From: Nageia nagi
Taxonomy: Eukaryota; Pinophyta
Length of the DNA: 64,000 bases
Assembly: GCA_050084985.1 (NCBI GenBank)
Contig: JBITNC010000001.1
Coordinates: 59,892,001 to 59,956,000, forward strand
Direction: 5' to 3'
Below are positions 10,991 through 22,429 of this stretch, one piece after another. The position numbers and the translations under genes were made by a program. The first letter of the stretch is position 1; every line of letters starts with the position of its first letter. Under the pieces are notes generated by a model. It saw only the letters and a list, made by a program, of their open reading frames with translations, was not told the origin of the DNA and ran no database searches.

Positions 10991-11890
10991 AATCTAATTA
11001 TACTCCCCACAAGAGGCAATTACCAACAAAAATAATTCAAATATAAAATAAAATTATTTAAATATCTTAAAGAATATAAAATTTTAATATTATAACATTT
11101 TAATTATTGTACTTTTATAAATATTTTAATGTTTTGAACTTCAAAGCCTACCAATTTTGTTGGGACGATATACCTTCAACTCTTTGTCAATATTAGCTTA
11201 ACTTAAGGAGAGTATTAAATGTTTGGCTAATGTGTCACAATTTATTAATACGATGGTTATTACGCCGAGAGGCGTTTCTACAGCTGCAGCATGGGGGGTG
11301 GAGTGGGGGAGCAAAATGTCGCATGTGAGTCCGTCCGTTAAACAATTGGCGGGAAAATAATTTTTTAAAAATTAAAATTATATAGCCGACTGAAATATTA
11401 AAAGACACATCTTTTCAAAAATTATTATATAAATGGAAGGAAGAATATCAAGCATCATAAAAATTCATTCCCAAATCAATCGAGAGATGCAGTGCATTCG
11501 AACAAGCACGCTTCGTTCATCATTATCTAGCTTTTATATAACCTTTTCCTGATTTCAATTTTGCATTATGTAGTTCCATGTGAGTCCATCGATTATGTAG
11601 TTCTAAATATGCATATACTTGGAATTGTGTTCGTAGCAAACAATATTGTATTAAGGAATCATATAAACTAATTACGCCAAGAGGCATCTTTGCAGAGCGG
11701 GGGCAAGGACTTAAATACCTCGATCTGTTTCGATTGTAAACATTTCTTTTAAATTATTATAGCCAACAATAAAAAAATATCTGTTTTAAATTATTATGGT
11801 GAACAATAATTAATTAAATTAAAAAACAATTCATATAAAAACATGAAAGCAAATCAAAATATCAAAACATTCAAGCTAGATATCACCGCG
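10991..11890. other. intergenic with a diverged short duplication
   Basis: No gene is recognised. Two stretches share an ATTACGCC-A/G-AGAGGC start followed by a G-rich run (about 11260-11310 and 11671-11705), and ATGTGAGTCC occurs at about 11324 and 11579. A TATA-like CTTTTATATAACC near 11530 follows less AT-rich sequence, but no coding frame lies downstream. Confidence 0.35.
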
Positions 11891-12056
11891 GAAAATCATT
11901 ACAGATCATTTGTACCATTTTTTTGGTAGCTGGAACACATTACAGATCAATTTCTGCAATCTTTTGATAAGGGGAACACATTACAAATCAGTTTCTGCAA
12001 TCTTTGGGTCGGGAGGACAAATTACAAATCAATTTCTGAGATCTTTCTGTAGCTGA
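11891..12056. repeat. four-unit minisatellite, 41-bp period
   Basis: Four head-to-tail units start at 11891, 11932, 11973 and 12014. The ATTACA anchor recurs at 11898, 11939, 11980 and 12021, exactly 41 bases apart each time. The consensus is GGAACACATTACARATCA followed by a TTTCTGCAATCTTT half. Unit 1 is the most diverged. No coding frame crosses it. Confidence 0.9.
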
Positions 12057-12693
12057 GACGCTTTAATTCCAAATCAGGTGTAATCTTCTCTAACTCCTTA
12101 TTTAACTTCTGTTGTTGATATTTTGTTGATCTGTGTTAATTTCGTAGCTTTTTACTTAATCGCTTCGTCTCCCTCCACTTTCACCTCCTACGTACACAAA
12201 GAATGCAACCCGGCATAAGTTTGGAGAGAGCAGAACATTAATTTAAAACTCTTGTAAAATCAAAACAACTACATGGAACGCATAACTAAGTATGGAGAAT
12301 TTATTATAGGTCAAGATCTAGACGCTGTTCCCAACCGACTGGCAAGCCTGGTTCACATAGCAACTCTATTCCGTTGGGCTGTTAATGAATCCATACATTA
12401 AACCTTAGTGAAATCCATCATGAATAAATTGCCCACAATTTTGAGTTTTGCATTCTGTAGACATATTTAACATACAGATTTCACCACATTCGAGTCCTGT
12501 TTGATTTAGTTCCATATAATGTCAGCGTAGTCTCTTTTGAATTGATTTATACGTGATATATATGTTCATGGCATATTGATAAAGTGGATTTACTTCATTA
12601 TTTTAAAATAAATTTTGTTTATTATTTTAGTAAATTTAGATTTACTTTATTTTTTGCAGTTCTTAGTATTAGTGTTGTATAAAAATTAGATTT

Positions 12694-12696
<3 letters not shown>
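12057..12696. other. intergenic, no gene seen
   Basis: Moderately AT-rich. I found no open frame, splice-site pair or RNA gene that could be defended. Confidence 0.4.

Positions 12697-12741
<45 letters not shown>
12697..12741. repeat. (TA)n microsatellite
   Basis: About 45 bases of uninterrupted TA dinucleotides directly abut the left arm of the large hairpin at 12741-12900. Confidence 0.95.
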
Positions 12742-12743
<2 letters not shown>

Positions 12744-12900
12744 TAACTTTGATATAACCTCTTATATATCAAAAAGCGTTGAGAGATATCATTTTGAGGC
12801 GCTTATCTCATTTCTTGGTATTGCTATATCCAAGATAGACGCCTCGAAATGATATCTCTCGGCGTTTTTTGATATATAAGGGGTTATATCAAAGCTAGTA
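12741..12900. mobile_element. 160-bp near-perfect inverted repeat, MITE-like hairpin
   Basis: The left arm (12741-12808) and right arm (12833-12900) are reverse complements over about 68 bases with only a handful of differences, mostly transitions. The loop is 24 bases (12809-12832). The outer ends read TACTA-A/G-CTTTGATATAACC, so the element could be flanked by a TA duplication as for mariner-type MITEs, but the left TA merges with the microsatellite and cannot be tested. It has no coding capacity. A transcript from either strand would fold into a long hairpin able to feed small-RNA processing. It does not match the Stowaway terminal sequence I know. Confidence 0.75.
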
Positions 12901-13509
12901 TGTTTAAAGGGGAAGATATAGGGACTTTAAAATATTACCTTCATTTACATTTTAATTGTATAAATTAATTAAGTGGTTAAATTTTATTATTTCAATATAA
13001 TATTACTAATTTAATTTACATCAACTTTTTTTTTATGACTATTTTCATGAAGGGAAAGTTTATTGAATTTTTTATGCATGGTAAAGTTATGAAATCACAT
13101 CACAAATATATATAAAATTAGATATGTAGAAATAACTAATTACATATGTAATAAATGAGTCTTTGCTCTCCATTCTTGTTATTTTCTCAACACTTCTAAT
13201 ATACATCTTCAATTTCTATTAAGTATTCAACACATATTGATAATTGATTTATCATGTTATTTACAAGTGATTAAATCCATAATAGCTCATGAAAGTCTGA
13301 CAAAAGTCATCATTGCTTTTTTTGAAAATCTTTACAAAAAAACTCGAGATATAACCACTCACTAAGACCTACATTTGCCAAAGCACATATTCTAAAATCA
13401 TTCATCAAATAAAGGTAACTCTCACATTCATTCTCCTTATTGTAAGATTGAAAAACTAAATAAAAGGAAACTCAAATATGAATTAAGAATAAAAAGATTA
13501 AGATGAAAA
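12901..13509. other. intergenic, no gene seen
   Basis: AT-rich sequence without a recognisable frame or repeat. Confidence 0.4.
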
Positions 13510-13659
13510 TCAAATAAGCCAAAGGGGCTTGGGTTGTTGGTGGAGACATTTAGTTTAAGCATGGAGACAAAGATTTACCCTTTGTACAACTAGAGGTTAT
13601 ATAGATAGCAAGATTTGAACTTAAGATGTGTTGAAATGAGATACTAATTCTTTAGTATA

Positions 13660-13691
<32 letters not shown>
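13510..13691 (+). mobile_element. poly-A-tailed SINE-like retroposon candidate
   Basis: A roughly 30-base uninterrupted A run (about 13661-13690) ends a segment that begins with GGGCTTGGGTTGTTGGTGG near 13526, resembling a tRNA A-box region. It carries GATTTGAACTT near 13612, which looks like a decayed B box. The A-to-B distance of about 80 bases is longer than usual. No confident target duplication was found, so an A microsatellite beside chance motifs is the alternative. Confidence 0.3.
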
Positions 13692-13692
<1 letters not shown>

Positions 13693-15439
13693 AAATGAAG
13701 CAAATACAATTATACAAATACAATCTCTCTTACTCTTTAACATTTTATTTTATATATCTTTATCTTTATCGTTACTTTACTTATCATTATCATCATACAT
13801 TATATTAATCAACTAAATTTTATTACTTTAAGTAAACTTCACACATAAAATAATTGAAACATCTAACTCTTACAGAATGCTTTATAACATTAATACTAGT
13901 AATTAATCAAACTAGTTAGATCAAAATTATATCTCTTTAACTAACATAATCAATTTAAAAGAATTTACAAAATCCATAATTACATAATATATTTATTTTT
14001 GGAAAATTCTATGAAAATCTTAATCCAACCTAAAGTTTCTATTTCAATATCAATAGTAAAAGTTACCATATACCTACCTTAAGCACTAACCTTTCTTCGT
14101 ATTGGAATTTTTTCCAATCATGTAAAGTTGTTTTAAAGCATAGCTTTTGTTAAAGGTCATGCCACGCGTGCATGTTATTATTTAAAGGTTGTCCCACGTG
14201 TATATGTCATATTTAAGCGACCTTTTCTAGGAATATTGAGATAATAATCTCAAGGTGGTATTCCCAAGGTCAAATGATAAAATCTAAATAATAAATGAAT
14301 AGTATTAAAGTAGTTTATGGTGTAAGAGGGAAAGGAGGAACCTATTAAGAGAATTATTTTTGTTTAAATTTAAAAGATAAAAATTTTTGGGTTAAAATCT
14401 TATAAATTATATTAATAATAGGATCATTTCAAGGTTGTGAAAAATTATTATTTTATTTTAATAAGTGCATGATTTTTGATGTTATACAATGTAGTTTAGA
14501 AAAAATATTTTTTAAGTATCAATTGGTTCTTTAGGTGGTCCACCTTTATATGCATTATATTTACTTGTACTCATATTTGGTAAAGCATATTTATGATGAT
14601 AGTAATTATATTAGAAGGTGAAATAATTATTAGCACTACCATCTGCAAATAAGTAATAGTTTTGACTTTTCAAAATCTTAAAAAGAATGATCACTTGAAA
14701 GATACGTCAAACATCAATGAGCTAAAGTGGTATTATGTTGTAATTTGTAAGCAAAATTTGTTGGTAATTGAATTCTTTGAATAAAATGGCTTAAAGAAAC
14801 TATAACTCTATAACTAATCATTTTGTACCTTAAAATAATATGAGAGTAAATGGAAAGATATATTTTTAATTTATTTATAAAGGGGACAATAATGATTTAA
14901 AATTTGTAGAAACTACAACCTCACACCAAGGGAATAAGCTTTGATATGTGAAGCACCAATTGAAGTGCGCAGGCTTGAGCTCAAGGTACATCTTTTAAAA
15001 TTTTTGCATTCTTTTTCTCCAATCTTTAATTGGAAAGATCAAATTCTACTTTTCATTCAACTTATCCACCAGAATAAAATATGGTGATAATTACCTATAT
15101 CTTATTTTACTTATGTATCTCAAGAAAGATACCAGTGCCAAATTTTCTACCATGGTGATTATAAGAGGATAGTAACCTTCAACTATAGTTTATATTGTAC
15201 AACATTCTATATATAATAATAAGTAATTTCATAATTTGAGTTTATAAATCAAATTTTTCTTAAGATTTTTTATATATTTAGGTATTATATTAAAATAATA
15301 TCTTTATAACAAAAAAATATGGATGGATAAAATACACCCCATTAGAAGTCCTCCAAATAACCCTAATTAATATTAAGGGAATAACAAAACTTCCCAAAAC
15401 TTAGGAACTTATGAACTTAATAATATTTTAAAAAGGAGG
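13692..15439. other. intergenic; contains a 31-bp direct repeat
   Basis: No gene is recognised. Two adjacent ~31-base units (14152-14183 and 14184-14214) both start AAAGGT and carry a C-C-A-C-G core; the second contains the G-box hexamer CACGTG. The rest is AT-rich. Confidence 0.45.
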
Positions 15440-16955
15440 AGGAGCAAGAGGATCTTCATCATCCTTAAGGGGGATTCCATGGCTAAGGGTCACCTTGACC
15501 ATAAGAGGGAACTATACATCCAACTTCATCCAATAATGGATTTTGAAAGTTATCCCATCAAATAATCAATTTTGACTCCTCTAGATGTGTGTCCCAAGTC
15601 ATCGATATGACTTTGAGTCGGGAGGAAACACAAGATGAGGCAGGGCATGATGATACAAGCATGAAAAAATTGATGAGTTGAAGCGATTAAAAGGATGATA
15701 CACATTAACAAGAATGGGACCTCCTTCGAAGAGAATCTATTCATTGTGCAAGGGGTGCTAATAAGAATTTGTGAATGCATAATCTCCATGGCCACTTTGT
15801 TGACTTGCACAAACATTTAGAACATAAGATATTATAACAACCTTATTATTAATGATAAAATAAATATAGGGTAAATAATGATAAAAAAATTTTCATTCCT
15901 TACTTTCCAAATATAAATAATAATATGAATCCATAATAAATGCTAGACTTCCAAAAATGAGGAAGGGGAATTTGATGGATCACTAATGAGGACTTATTGC
16001 TAAGAGAATCAATAGGGTAATAATGGTTGAAACAATAATAATATCCACTTTTAGAAACGTTGACCTTCACTATAACTCCAAAAAAGTTGAATAACATCCT
16101 CTAGAGCACAATATAAAGGAGATAAAGGATTAATAATATCTAAGTGTTTGAGGTGGTTACCTATAGTTAACACTTAAGACAGAAGGCTCCATGGAAATAA
16201 GTCCTATTTGGGATCTAAATAGGCAACCCAAGCTATTTGAAATATTTAGGCCCAAATAAACTTGGATGAATGAATGCCCTATTTTTCATTGAGATTTATA
16301 TTCGTTGGAAAATTATTAAGGGGGGAGACAAGAAGAACCTAACATAGCAACATGTGTGTTATATTACCATCACTCATCCTTCTAAAAGTCTTTTTGGGAG
16401 AAAACTTTAATTTTATGAAGAATATGACTTAGTGTGTTTTCATTGATAGCTTGAAATATTTCCTTATTTGAGTTATTTAGTCTAAAAATCAACTAAAGTT
16501 GTTCTTAAAGAATCCAATCTTTAGATTATTAGTAGAATAAGTTGATAATAATATGTATGCCACACTTGAAGATTTTTAAGAGGTCCCTTGAAAATTTAAT
16601 ATAAGAGGCCATAAAGGTTTAAGGGAGTTTATAGATGAACCATTTCTAATACCTTCTCCTTTGTATTTAAGATAAGGTTTGATAGATTCCCAAGAATCCC
16701 AAATACTCGTAATTACAAAAGACCCCAAAAGCATGATAAGATTAAGGGTTACAAGAAATGAGGAAATTTTATATCCTTCAATGCTTTTCACCCATAGGGG
16801 AACCTAGTAGAAATAAAGTATCAAACAAGAATTTTATAAGCTTCTTACCCCATAAGGTCTCTAACAATCCATTTAACATTGAGCACAAAGCCTTAATGAT
16901 GATACTATAAAAGCCCCATCCCTCCAAAGAGCTTAGGGAGGAGATAAAGGTCCCA

Positions 16956-16960
16956 TACAA
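16956..16960. repeat. target-site duplication of gypsy-1 (TACAA), left copy
   Basis: TACAA directly precedes the TGTTAGG start of the left LTR; the same five bases (22846-22850) directly follow the end of the right LTR. Confidence 0.93.
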
Positions 16961-17354
16961 TGTTAGGATCCCATATCCTAACATTTACTTAGGCTTATTT
17001 ATGTTTTAGTTAATTTAATTATTTTCTTGTATCGACTTGTAAGGTGAATCACCATTTGGAATGTAAACCACTAATTAGGGTAGGATGACTATAAATAATT
17101 GTAAGAGGGGTAAAGAGGGTATCTTGGAAAATCAATTATCTTCTTGAGTTGTAAGGAGTAAGCCCCCTCAAAATGGCTTGCGATTCGTATTGCTATCAAT
17201 AAAGTTATTCTTTTATGTTATCTAGTTGTTAGTATGAGTATATTGTTCCATTTTATTTACTTGATGCATTGCAAGTTTTTTGTTATTTCATATTTCAATA
17301 TTTCTTATGGTATTTTGGGCAAAACCCCTTTTTAGTTCTGCTAGGTTCCTAATA
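16961..17354 (+). repeat. gypsy-1 5' LTR
   Basis: Starts TGTTAGGATCC and ends GGTTCCTAATA, a decayed form of the TTAACA end kept in the other LTR. A TATA-box-like CTATAAATA lies at about 17089-17097, the probable start of the element promoter. Confidence 0.9.
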
Positions 17355-17356
17355 AG

Positions 17357-17368
17357 TGGTATCAGAGC
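17357..17368 (+). other. gypsy-1 primer binding site
   Basis: TGGTATCAGAGC lies two bases after the LTR. It is complementary to the 3' end of initiator-type tRNA-Met, the usual primer of many plant LTR elements. Confidence 0.92.
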
Positions 17369-17987
17369 TTTGATTTTGGCACCTATGGGCAAATTAAGGA
17401 TTAAGATTTGTGTGTTTCTAGCCAAAATGCTACCAAAAGTTTTCCAAAACTTGAAGGTCACATCAAGTTGGAAACCTAGAGTTTTCCTATTTTACAGCTG
17501 AAACTCTACCAAATGTTTTTTAGAAATTTACCTGATTTTCTTCCACCATAGTTCGTGATCTCTTTTTATACCATAACATTCTTATATAGTGCCTTTCTGT
17601 ATATCTATCCCTTTACTATGCATTGACCTTCATACTACAAACTACCATAATTTTTGAAATAATAATTTTTCTTCTTTGAACCTTAGTTTTCCTTACCACA
17701 AATAATAACTTCCAAAATGGGTAAAAACTTTCAGGGCTATTATCTTTCAAAGTGTGAGGAATTAGCCAATCTTGATAAAGTCGATTCATTACATATGGTA
17801 ACAATATTTAGAAAAAAAAGAAAAAGAAAAAAAGTGTAAAATTTCAAAAATCATAAAATTGAGACCTAGCCCATTCCTGATATTTTTTCAAGTTGATCAT
17901 TTTGATATATAACACCTATATGCTTTTTTAGTTTCCAAAAATAGTAGTTACTAAAAATAGTAAGTCAAGACTTGGTTTATATTTCAG
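17369..17987 (+). other. gypsy-1 untranslated leader
   Basis: Sequence between the primer site and the gag start. Short frames such as 17280-17501 overlap the LTR and are not coding. Confidence 0.6.
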
Positions 17988-19135
17988 ATGGAGGGAAGAA
18001 GATCTCAAGATCCCACTCTAGAAAAATTAGATCATGAGGTTAAACAAATCTGAGCTCACCTTGGTGGAGTCGACTTGGAATCTACTTTTCAAGAGATAAA
18101 TGGTAAATTCACTGAATTGATAAAGAAGCTTAATAGATTGGGCACTAAATATGATTCTATAAACTCAAATCTATTACAAGTAAAAAAATAACTTACACAA
18201 CTCTACAATAATCATCTATGTAACAACCAACATCATTCTAAACTACACTAGGTATAAGTTCTTAATAATCTTCGAGGCATAATACTCAATTGCAGGTACA
18301 ATAGGTACATATGGGAGGCCCCTAAGCTTTCACCCTTTTGCTAACGATTAAGTTGTATTTCCCCAGATTTTATGGAGAGGATCCAATGGGATGGATTTAA
18401 AGAGTAGAACAATACTTTACATTGAATCAAATTCTTGAGGTTCAAAAGGTCAATATCGCTTCTATCCATTTAAAGCATGAGGATATTTAGTGGTACTAGT
18501 GGTTTGAAAAAACTAATGGGACTCCTTATTGGGGTTATTTTACAAAAAAATTATTGGTAGGCTTGGCCCAAGTAATTATAAGGATTTTATAGGAGCTCTT
18601 ACAAAACTTAGGCAAACATCAATGATGAAGGAATATCAAACATAATTTGAAAAGCTTGTAAATTACATAGAGGGATTAGATGAAATTTTTTTAAGGAGTT
18701 CTTCATTATTGGTTTGAAGGAAAACATTAGGGTAGAAGTCAAAATATTTAATCCTAGCACTATTATACAAGCTACTGGGTAGGCCAAATTAGAAGAAGAT
18801 AAATTCAATGCCCAATGTCAACAAGGGAACCAACCATTCAACAAACCTCAAGGTTCTCAAGCTACTCCTAAACTTACTTGTTCATTTCCAATTAAGAGAC
18901 TCAATCAAGAGGAAATGAATAAGTATAGAGAAAAGGGTATTTTCTATAATTATGATGAAAAGTATGCACCCAACCATTGGTGTACTACCCAAAGGTTGTA
19001 TTTGCTTAATGGTGACATTTTTGATGATTTAAAGGATGAGACTATTATTGAGGAAGAAGCTAATGAGCTTGAAACAATTGAAGAAGATCTTCTTGTAATT
19101 TGTTGTAGTGCCCTTGTAGGAATTACGATACCCTA
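17988..19135 (+). pseudogene. gypsy-1 gag remnant
   Basis: The start at 17988 reads M-E-G-R-R-S-Q and is followed by a coiled-coil-like N terminus, then a capsid region near 18350-18800 with several stops and frame breaks. Near 18943-18990 a degenerate nucleocapsid knuckle reads F-Y-N-Y-D-E-K-Y-A-P-N-H-W-C: the spacing of the chromovirus CX2C-D-E-K-Y-x-P-x-H-x-C motif is kept but the first two Cys are now Phe and Tyr. Capsid assembly and RNA packaging would both fail. Confidence 0.7.
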
Positions 19136-19440
19136 AACAATGAAGGTTTATGGATATTTCAAAAAGTAGTCTCTCATCATTTTACTTGATTTAAGAAGTA
19201 CACATAAATTTATTAATCTTGGTGCAACCAAACAAGCTCATTATTTTATATATCCTCAAAATAATTTTCAAGTAATGATTGAAAATGGAGTTAGGATTTT
19301 TTGCAAGGGGAAATACCACAATGTTAAGCTCAACATGGGTGATTATCACATGCAGAATGACATGTACGTACTTCCTTTGGGAGGGTGTGATGTGGTCTTA
19401 GGAGTTCAATGGTTATAAAGATTGGGACCTATACCATGGG
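19136..19440 (+). pseudogene. gypsy-1 aspartic protease remnant
   Basis: Near 19180-19215 the frame reads L-L-D-L-R-S-T-H-K-F-I, where the family has the catalytic D-S-G or D-T-G followed by S-T-H. The changed residues remove the active-site turn. A G-C-D-V-V-L-G motif near 19387-19407 is the conserved C-terminal flap partner of these proteases. Confidence 0.65.
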
Positions 19441-20960
19441 ACTTGCTTGAACTCTGGATGAAATTAACCATTACAGGCCATACATATAAACTCACTAGAA
19501 TATATGATGGTCCTTCATATATTATAAGTTCTCATCATATGGAGAAGATGAATCAAAAAGGATGAAATGGATGGTAGGAAAACTATTTACAATACAACCA
19601 ACTACATAGGAGGGAGGTGAATTAGTAGTATTGCAAAAATTATTGGCATATCATGAGAAGGTTTTTGAAGAACCAAAAGGGTTACCCCCTAATATCCCTC
19701 AAGAACACACTATACAACTAATCCCAAACAATCAACAACCCAACATTTGACCCTACTGCTACCCATGTTTGCCAGAAAAGATGAAATTGAAAAGTTAGTA
19801 CAAGAGATGCTAGAAGTAGGGATTATTAGGCCATGTGTTAGTCCTTGCGCTTTTTAATCATATTAGTCTAAAAAGTAGGATGGATCTTAGCGATTATGCA
19901 TAGACTTTCAATTCATCAATAAATTAACTATGAAATATAAATTTCTTATTCCCATCATTAATGAACTATTCGATGAGCTACATGGAGCCAAATATTTCTC
20001 CAAACTAGATATGTGATCGAGACATCATTAGATATGACTCTATGAAGAGGATATTCCAAAATAACTTTTTATATGCATGAGCATCATTAAGAATTTTTAG
20101 TAATGCCATTCGATCTTACTAATTCCCCTTCAACATTTTAGATTTTGATGAATTAGATATTTTGTCCTTATCTTAAAAAAATTATTTTGGTTTTCTTTGG
20201 TGATATTTTGATCTATAATAAGACAGGGGAGGATCATTTGGCACATTTAGATCAAACTTTGCAAAAAAATCAAAGTGTTCCTTTGGAATGTGTGAGATTA
20301 AATACTTGGGGTATACCATTTTTGAGGACGGAGTCAAGGTAGATCCACATAAAATTATAGATATGCAGGATTGGCCTATTCCAAAATCACTCAAAGGATT
20401 ATGAGGATTTCTAGGCCTAATAGGTTACTATCAAAAATTTGTAAAGAATTATGGGAAGATTACAACTCCATTCACATCATTACTAAAGAAAAGATGCCTT
20501 TAATTAGTCACTAGCTGTTGAAGAATCTTTTTATAAATTAAAGGAAGAAATGTGTTCTACTCCTATTTTAGCCATGCTAGATTTTTCCAAAATATTTCTC
20601 ATTTAGAGTGATGCTTCTGGAGTAGTATTGGGTGCAATTTTGATTAAAGAGGGAAGATCCTTAGCTTTTACTAGTGAGGCATTATCAAGATGAAATTTGG
20701 TTAGATCTATGTATGAAAAGGAGATATTGGTAATAATTCATGTGGTTCAAAATGGAGATCCTACCTCATTGGTCAATATTTCATTATTCGCACAAATCAC
20801 CTCAGTATGAAGTATTTAATGGAACAACAAATTATGATAACTGAATAACAAAACTGGGTGATCAAAATATTGGGATATGAATACAAAATAGTGTATTGAA
20901 AGGGATAAGAGAATGTGGTGTTGGATGCTCTTTCCCACAAATTTGAGGAACCTACAACAG
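19441..20960 (+). pseudogene. gypsy-1 reverse transcriptase and RNase H remnant
   Basis: Conserved blocks lie in order: the R-L-C-I-D-F stretch near 19890, L-F-D-E-L-H-G-A-K-Y-F-S-K-L-D near 19970, the catalytic F-F-G-D-I-L-I-Y near 20193-20216 (first Asp of the Asp pair is Gly), then K-Y-L-G near 20300 and [12 protein letters not shown] near 20425. The RNase H part follows (about 20580-20960). At least a dozen in-frame stops, mostly TAG or TAA in place of Gln or Trp, plus frameshifts. The minus-strand frame 20182-20394 is a shadow. Confidence 0.75.
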
Positions 20961-21119
20961 TTCAAGCAATTTCACTACTAGTTCCTTAGTAGCTTGAGCA
21001 TCTAGAATAATAATGGATTCAACGTGACTTAATTTAGGCATTAATTCAACAACTTTAGACTAATCCTACTAGTAAATTGAATTTATCTTAGTAAGATGGA
21101 GTTTTATGCTTCAAAGGTT

Positions 21120-22000
21120 GTATTGCATTGCCATACACTTCTTCCTATCGAGAAGCAATACTCCAAGAATTGCATGTTGCACCATCAATAGGACACTTAG
21201 GATTTCTCAAAATGTATAAAAGAGTAGCTTGATCTTTTTATTGGGATAAAATGAAACAAGACATTAAGAAATTTGTTGTAGAATGTGATGTTTGTCAATG
21301 GAAGAAAGGTGAAATAGTTGGCACTTTTGATTTACTTTAGCCCTTACTTATCCCAAGCTACACTTATACTGATATTTCGATGCACTTCATTGAATATATC
21401 CCCAAGTCTCAAGATAAATTTGTTATACTGGTGGTAATTGATTGGTTATCTAACTATACATACTTTTGCTCTTTAGCACATCCATTTAAAGTTATCAATA
21501 TGGCTTGGCTTTTTGTTGATAATATTTTCAAACTTCATGGTATACCCTCTACCATAGTTAGTGATCAAGGTCCTACATTCACTAGCAAATTTTGATAAGA
21601 ATTTTTTAAGCTGCAGGGAACTCAACTCAAAATTAGTTTATCCTATCATCCCTAGACTGATGGATAATTTAAAATTGTTAACAAGTGCTTAGAAACTTAT
21701 TTGCATTATTTTGCATCAACCTAACTAGTTCATTGGGTAAAAAGGTTCCCTTTGGTAGAATGGTAGCATAACACTTCATACTATATATCTATTCAGATGA
21801 TACCATATGAAGCATTGTACAATCAGGCACCACCCAAAATGGAAACATATATCCCAGGTACCATGAAGGTCCAAGTAGTTGATACTAATTTACATACTTG
21901 GAAAGATATTCTTTATCTTTGGGAGAATTTGTGAATTGCTCAACATTGCATGAATCAAAATTAGGTGGAATAAGAATTTCAAAAAGGTGATATGGTCTTC
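21120..22000 (+). pseudogene. gypsy-1 integrase remnant
   Basis: A zinc-binding region is recognisable near 21175-21305 (H and C residues ending in E-C-D-V-C-Q). The core holds M-H-F-I-E-Y near 21380, where the first catalytic Asp is His; V-S-D-Q-G-P near 21558 with the second Asp kept; and an H-P-stop-T-D-G-stop-F-K-I block near 21650, where the catalytic Glu is Lys. All three kinds of damage abolish integration. Confidence 0.8.
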
Positions 22001-22030
22001 CTATGTCTTTAGCCATATAAACATATATCC

Positions 22031-22400
22031 TTGAACATTAAGGGCCCTCAAAAACTAGCTCCAAAATTTTATGATCCTTACAAAGTTCTCCAATCCATTG
22101 GACATCTTGCTTATAAGTTGGAGTTACCAATGTACTCCAAGGTTCACCTTGTATTTCATGTTTCATGTCTAAAAAAGGTATTGGGATCACATGTTGAAAT
22201 TCAATTAGAGTTACCAGAATTCATTGATGATGGCTCCATCAAGATTGGACCTAAAGCAATTTTAGACAAATGCATCCTCAACATTTTCCATTGCATCATA
22301 ACCTAGGTTTTGATTCATTAAAGGGGGCTAGCACCTAAAGATGCAAAGTGGGAAAAAGCATATGATCTTTAGTAGGAGTTTCCAAATTTTTAACTTTAAG
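22031..22400 (+). pseudogene. gypsy-1 integrase C-terminal and chromodomain-like tail
   Basis: An open 91-codon segment reads K-L-A-P-K-F-Y-D-P-Y-K-V-L, then Y-K-L-E-L-P, then V-H-L-V-F-H-V-S-C-L-K-K. This is the diagnostic GPY/F-type C terminus of chromovirus integrases. After a stop, a decayed chromodomain continues with L-A-P-K-D-A-K-W-E near 22330-22355. In this family the chromodomain guides insertion to chromatin. Its presence supports the chromovirus call. Confidence 0.8.
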
Positions 22401-22413
22401 GACAAAGCTATTT

Positions 22414-22427
22414 TCCAAGAGGGGTGG
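22414..22427 (+). other. gypsy-1 polypurine tract
   Basis: CCAAGAGGGGTGGCA ends directly before the TG of the 3' LTR; the AAGAGGGG part is the plus-strand primer. Confidence 0.85.
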
Positions 22428-22429
22428 CA

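Noticed and set aside
12697-12741. TA repeat considered as part of a CRISPR-like or satellite array
   Set aside because: Simple dinucleotide repeat without spacers.
14925-15000. Possible further SINE or tRNA-like stretch (GCTTGAGCTCAAGG)
   Set aside because: Only a short palindromic word; no A-box/B-box pair or tail.
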